NCBI GenBank assembly: GCA_002342805.1
Contig: DDQW01000008.1
Span: 1-9,207 of the forward strand
Direction: 5' to 3'
From: Clostridiales bacterium UBA2432
GTDB taxonomy: Bacteria > Bacillota > Clostridia > Lachnospirales > Vallitaleaceae
Length of the DNA stretch: 9,207 nt
This document shows, one piece after another, positions 6,119-9,207 of the stretch. A model generated the notes under the pieces. That model saw only the letters and a list, made by a program, of their open reading frames with translations. It searched no databases and had not been told where the DNA came from. Positions within the stretch are counted from its first letter, which is position 1; every line of letters begins with the position of its first letter. Made by a program: the position numbers and the translations under genes.

Positions 6119-6192
6119 CGCCCCAAAACATACGATAATTTATGATATTTTGCGAGCTTCAAAAATCGCTGTAACCCTTGCTAAACCTGCGG

Positions 6193-7113
6193 TTATTCGC
6201 CAATTTCTTCCATAAGGTAAGGTGTCATTTGGTAAACATAATAATTCAACCAGTTTGAATATAAGAGATGAGCATGCGACTTCCAGGTGGATTCCGGTTC
6301 TTTCGTGTCATCATCATTCGGAAAATAAAAGTGGGGTGTTTTGGGGTCCATTCCTCGGGCCTTATCGCGTTCATATTCCTGTTTCAAGGTCTCCGGATCG
6401 TATTCTGAGTGTCCTGTGACAAAGATTTGCTTATCGTCTTTTGACATGGCGATGTAGAGTCCTGCTTCCTCCGATGTGGAGATTAAGCGTAACTTGTCAT
6501 GACGAACGATATCCTCTTCTGAGACAGTTGTATGTCTAGAGTGTGGCACCATGAACTCATGGTCAAAACCTCGCACGAGAGGACAGTAGGGGTCACTGAC
6601 GGAGTGTTTGAATACACCGTGAAGCTTATCTTTTAAGGGTAATTTTTTTATACCGTAATGATAGTATAATCCTGCTTGTGCCCCCCAACAAATGTGAAAA
6701 GTGGAAGTCACATGTTTTTTGGTCCACTCTAAAATCTCTGTCAACTCATCCCAATAGGTTACACCTTCAAAGGGTAAGTTTTCAATCGGTGCACCGGTAA
6801 TAATCATTCCGTCAAACTTTTTGTCTTTGATGTGTTCAAAGGTTGTGTAAAAAGATTGTAGATGCTCAATCGGCGTATTCTTGGACTCATGTGTTTCAGG
6901 CATTAATAAGGTCACTTCAATCTGCAGCGGTGAGTTACTGAGCATGCGAAGGAGTTGTGTCTCTGTCTGTTCCTTTAATGGCATGAGATTAAGGATGGCG
7001 ATATGCAAAGGACGTATATCCTGATGCATGGCACGATTATCATCCATAATAAATATATTTTCATCTTGTAATATTTGTTTTGCCGGTAAATCATTCGGTA
7101 TTTTAATTGGCAT
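6193..7113 (-). CDS. metA: Homoserine O-acyltransferase MetA (predicted acetyl-type)
   Basis: This 306-aa enzyme activates homoserine by O-acylation, the first committed step of methionine synthesis, in the cytoplasm. It is full length (Bacillus and E. coli MetA are ~301-309 aa). The catalytic residues fall at the E. coli positions: nucleophile C142 in FHICWGAQAG, and H235/E237 in TGHSEYD. Residue 111, which discriminates acyl donors in the family, is Glu (TGAPIE), so acetyl-CoA is predicted rather than succinyl-CoA despite the common succinyltransferase label. The ATG at 7113 is chosen because the family begins MPIKIP and GGTGAT lies 7 nt upstream. A GTG at 7125 would add four residues (MIEN). 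It starts about 40 nt after the ilvB stop without its own promoter or riboswitch, so it is likely read from the ilvB T-box operon. Confidence 0.95.
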   Translation of the reverse strand: MPIKIPNDLPAKQILQDENIFIMDDNRAMHQDIRPLHIAILNLMPLKEQTETQLLRMLSNSPLQIEVTLLMPETHESKNTPIEHLQSFYTTFEHIKDKKFDGMIITGAPIENLPFEGVTYWDELTEILEWTKKHVTSTFHICWGAQAGLYYHYGIKKLPLKDKLHGVFKHSVSDPYCPLVRGFDHEFMVPHSRHTTVSEEDIVRHDKLRLISTSEEAGLYIAMSKDDKQIFVTGHSEYDPETLKQEYERDKARGMDPKTPHFYFPNDDDTKEPESTWKSHAHLLYSNWLNYYVYQMTPYLMEEIGE

Positions 7114-7153
7114 GTTTTCTATCACCCATCTTCCAAGTCAAGTTCATAGTTAC

Positions 7154-8809
7154 TTATTCACTAATGGCTTCGTAAATCGATTTTCCCGGAGGAACCATGG
7201 GATATACGTTTGAGGCTTGATCAACAATACAGTTTACAACCACTGTTTTATCGCTCTCAAAAACTTCTTGCAATACAGTGTCAATTTCATCAACGGATTC
7301 GATGGTAAATCCTGCGGCACCCATTGACATTGCAAAACCAATATAGTCCATCTCTTCATCAAAATGTGTCGCTGAGAAGCGTTGATCATAGAATAGATCT
7401 TGCCACTGACGTACCATTCCTAATGCACGATTATTCATAACAAAAATCTTGATAGGCAACTTATTTTTGGTTGCTGTTAGAACTTCATTAAAGTTCATCT
7501 TGAATGAACCATCTCCCGTAATCATAAGCACTTGATCATAGGGATTGGCCAGTTGGGCACCAATCGCTGCACCAAGACCATAGCCCATGGTGCCAAGACC
7601 ACCACTGGTTAGGAAACGGTTGGGTTTTTCAAATGGAAAGTGTTGGGCTGTCCACATCTGATGTTGACCAACATCGGTTGCAACAATTGTATTTTCATTG
7701 GTATATTCAGCGATGCGTTTCAACAAATAGGGTACATTTAATGTGTCACTATGGGTTTTATGGCCTACCGTAGCCCGAAGCTCATCCACATAAGCCCTCC
7801 ACTCTGTATGATCTTGTTGCTTAACCTCTTCAACGAGAATCTCCAATGTTGTTTTGATATCACCTGTTATTGAGGCATCGATAATATAGTTTTTATTAAT
7901 CTCCGCAGGATCAATATCGATTTGAAGTACTTTTGCTTTTGCTGCAAATCCGCTTTCCTTGCCGACAACTCGGTCACTAAAACGTCCACCAATAACAATA
8001 AGCAGATCGGTTTCATTGATCGCTCGATTTGAAACTAATGAACCATGCATCCCAATGTTGCCGGTATATTTTGGATGGGAATAGGGCATTCCACCGATAC
8101 CCATTAAGGTACACGCTACTTGTGCATCAATTTTTTCTGCAAACTTAATTAAATCTTGATTTGCTTTGGAGCGAATAACACCACCACCAGCAAGGATCAT
8201 GGGGCGCTCTGCCTCATTAATCATGGCAATAATCTCTTCTGAAATCGGTTCTGTCAAGGTCGGATGTTTGTATTCAATTGGCTTTTGATATTCATAGTCC
8301 GTTGTTTCCCATGTGAGATTTTTTGGAATATCAATAAGGACCGGTCCCGGTCGTCCTGACTTTGCAATATAAAATGCTTGACGAATAGTCTTAGCCAACT
8401 CATTGATATCCTTCACCATATAATTATGTTTGGTAACCGGCATAGTAATTCCTTGAATATCAACTTCTTGAAAGCTGTCTTTTCCGAGTTTATCCACTTC
8501 AACGTTTCCTGTGATTGCTACCATAGGTACCGAATCCATATAAGCGGTTGCAATTCCTGTGACTAAGTTGGTTGCTCCCGGACCGGATGTAGCAATACAC
8601 ACGCCAACTTCACCGGAGGATCTAGCATATCCGTCAGCTGCGTGGGCCGCACCTTGTTCATGGGATGTCAGAATATGTGTGATATGCTGACTGTTTTTAT
8701 ATAGTTCATCATATATGTTGATTGTAGCTGCCCCCGGATATCCAAACAAATACTTTACATTTTGTTCCTTTAAACATTCAACAACGATCTCTGCACCATT
8801 CTTTTTCAT
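7154..8809 (-). CDS. ilvB: Acetolactate synthase, catalytic (large) subunit
   Basis: This 551-aa thiamine-diphosphate enzyme condenses pyruvate with pyruvate or 2-oxobutyrate, the first common step of valine, leucine and isoleucine synthesis. The N-terminal pyrimidine-binding domain contains the catalytic glutamate E51 in SHEQGAAHAADGYAR and the ATSGPGATN motif. The middle FAD-binding-type domain includes GGRFSDRV. The C-terminal diphosphate domain has GDGSFKMN (G432-N439) closing with NN (459-460), the Mg/ThDP motif. Length is normal for anabolic IlvB. The ATG follows AAAGGAG by 6 nt, and the T-box leader directly upstream supports a biosynthetic role over catabolic AlsS. No regulatory subunit gene (ilvN) follows; metA is next instead, so the small subunit must be elsewhere or absent. 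Confidence 0.95.
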   Translation of the reverse strand: MKKNGAEIVVECLKEQNVKYLFGYPGAATINIYDELYKNSQHITHILTSHEQGAAHAADGYARSSGEVGVCIATSGPGATNLVTGIATAYMDSVPMVAITGNVEVDKLGKDSFQEVDIQGITMPVTKHNYMVKDINELAKTIRQAFYIAKSGRPGPVLIDIPKNLTWETTDYEYQKPIEYKHPTLTEPISEEIIAMINEAERPMILAGGGVIRSKANQDLIKFAEKIDAQVACTLMGIGGMPYSHPKYTGNIGMHGSLVSNRAINETDLLIVIGGRFSDRVVGKESGFAAKAKVLQIDIDPAEINKNYIIDASITGDIKTTLEILVEEVKQQDHTEWRAYVDELRATVGHKTHSDTLNVPYLLKRIAEYTNENTIVATDVGQHQMWTAQHFPFEKPNRFLTSGGLGTMGYGLGAAIGAQLANPYDQVLMITGDGSFKMNFNEVLTATKNKLPIKIFVMNNRALGMVRQWQDLFYDQRFSATHFDEEMDYIGFAMSMGAAGFTIESVDEIDTVLQEVFESDKTVVVNCIVDQASNVYPMVPPGKSIYEAISE

Positions 8810-8862
8810 ATAATACTCCTTTCGGAAAACCTAAACCTAATGTGTTTCAACCTCTTTTGTGA

Positions 8863-8899
8863 TAAAACAAAACCCTCCATCCAATATAGGACGAAGGGT
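8863..8899 (-). terminator. Regulated terminator of the T-box leader
   Basis: ACCCTTCGTCC (8899-8889) pairs along all 11 positions (two G-U pairs) with GGATGGAGGGT (8882-8872) across a TATATT loop, followed by TTTTGTTTT. The left arm includes the CGTCC that the competing antiterminator uses, so the two structures are mutually exclusive. Confidence 0.88.
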
Positions 8900-9144
8900 A
8901 TTCTTCGCGGTACCACCTAAGTTCACTTGCGTGCGCTCATCCATACAGGTATAACCGATATGGTGTCTGTTAACGGTAAACAACCGGCCTCCTCTACTTA
9001 GGGCTTGCCCCTTTCAATTCGCTGCTCGAAGGCTACCTTCAATAAAGTTCGCTCGAAGAATTTCCACCACCATCTTCTCTCTATAGAGTCCCTATATTTA
9101 CTCTTCCTTGTCATAGCATTTGAATATTTTTATTCGTAATATGT
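8863..9144 (-). ncRNA. T-box riboswitch leader controlling ilvB-metA
   Basis: The leader runs from about 9144 to the terminator ending near 8863. Stem I shows AAGAGTA (9105-9099) opposite GAA (9040-9038), flanked by helix AATATAG/CTTTATT (9098-9092 with 9047-9041) and helix AAGG/CCTT (9109-9106 with 9032-9029), the geometry of known T-box specifier loops. An AGAGAG segment lies near the top of stem I. The antiterminator T-box AGGTGGTACCGCG is at 8918-8906, with the tRNA-end-binding bulge TGGT at 8915-8912. The specifier loop reads GGTAG (9037-9033), offering GUA (Val) or GGU (Gly). UGGU demands discriminator base A, as in tRNA-Val but not in typical bacterial tRNA-Gly (U), so valine is preferred. 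Uncharged tRNA would favour readthrough into ilvB. Confidence 0.92.
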
Positions 9145-9150
9145 ATTACT

Positions 9151-9179
9151 ATATTACTTTAACCCATTAGATTTGTCAA
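9151..9179 (-). promoter_or_regulatory. Promoter of the T-box/ilvB/metA operon
   Basis: On the minus strand, a consensus -35 TTGACA (9179-9174) and a -10 TAATAT (9156-9151) are 17 bp apart. The predicted start near 9144 lies about 25 nt before stem I of the T-box. Confidence 0.85.
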
Positions 9180-9207
9180 GTATATCTTTAGACCAGGTGA
9201 TAACCGT

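Larger units (their letters stand above)
5406..6192. other. 787-bp gene-poor interval, probable element/chromosome boundary
   Basis: No ORF with both a plausible start site and a recognisable product is present. In order the interval contains a 7-bp palindrome TATGTTT-TCG-AAACATA (5410-5426), the PHP-ATPase terminator, a bulged hairpin (5509-5534), a ~110-bp stretch without visible structure, a relic of an RlmCD/RumA C-terminus (5646-5714), two micro-ORFs on the minus strand (15 codons at 5721-5768, MNELFYDYLGGFIEE, preceded by AGGTGAT; 35 codons ending at 5784), a long terminator hairpin (5942-5986) and four phased repeats (6063-6118). The mix of relic coding sequence and recombination-like repeats, between mobile-element genes on the left and biosynthetic genes on the right, fits an integration scar. 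Confidence 0.55.

Noticed and set aside
6063..6160. 3' end of an integrase gene on the minus strand (GVK/LVSK-like tail)
   Set aside because: The translated tail loosely resembles some phage integrase ends, but the frame is open only briefly and no catalytic motif is present; the DNA repeats explain the pattern.
9154..9207. End of an upstream minus-strand gene (about 17 open codons to a TAA at 9156-9154)
   Set aside because: It is too short to recognise, and the same bases hold a consensus promoter; chance is the simpler explanation.

Overview
The window looks like a low-GC Bacillota (Firmicutes) chromosome, probably clostridial, in which the flank of an integrative conjugative element (ICE) meets ordinary amino-acid biosynthesis genes. 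Three things point this way: a T-box leader, Shine-Dalgarno sites of AGGAGG/GGTGAT type, and a parA-parB-helicase module of the kind seen in Tn1549-like elements. The species cannot be named from the sequence.

Positions 1-2300 (minus strand) hold a tightly packed operon: parA, parB, and the 5' end of a large conjugation-element protein that runs off the left edge. Both gene junctions overlap by exactly 8 nt. Two long palindromes lie inside parB, in linker-coding DNA.

Positions 2301-2436 are a divergent control region. The same 10-bp word, GTGTATTATC, covers the predicted -10 box of both promoters in inverted orientation. A 9-bp direct repeat lies between them. To the right, a 71-aa XRE-type repressor-like gene is followed after 20 nt by a 910-aa protein that joins an N-terminal PHP phosphoesterase domain to an ABC/SMC-like ATPase (TrlF-like). 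It ends in a strong terminator. This pair is the best candidate for an accessory, possibly anti-phage, system carried by the element.

Positions 5470-6192 contain no convincing gene. They hold relics and structured DNA: a bulged hairpin, a short fragment resembling the C-terminus of the 23S rRNA uracil methyltransferase RlmCD/RumA (a known ICE insertion target), micro-ORFs, a near-perfect terminator hairpin, and a cluster of four phased TTGACACCA(A)TT repeats that resemble recombinase arm sites. The element/chromosome boundary probably lies here, though no integrase is present in the window.

Positions 6193-9179 (minus strand) form a biosynthetic operon: a sigma-A-like promoter, a T-box leader with its own terminator, ilvB (acetolactate synthase large subunit) and metA (homoserine O-acyltransferase, with the acetyl-type Glu111). 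The T-box specifier loop and its UGGU bulge are best explained by valyl-tRNA sensing. No ilvN follows ilvB. The last ~28 bases hold nothing identifiable.
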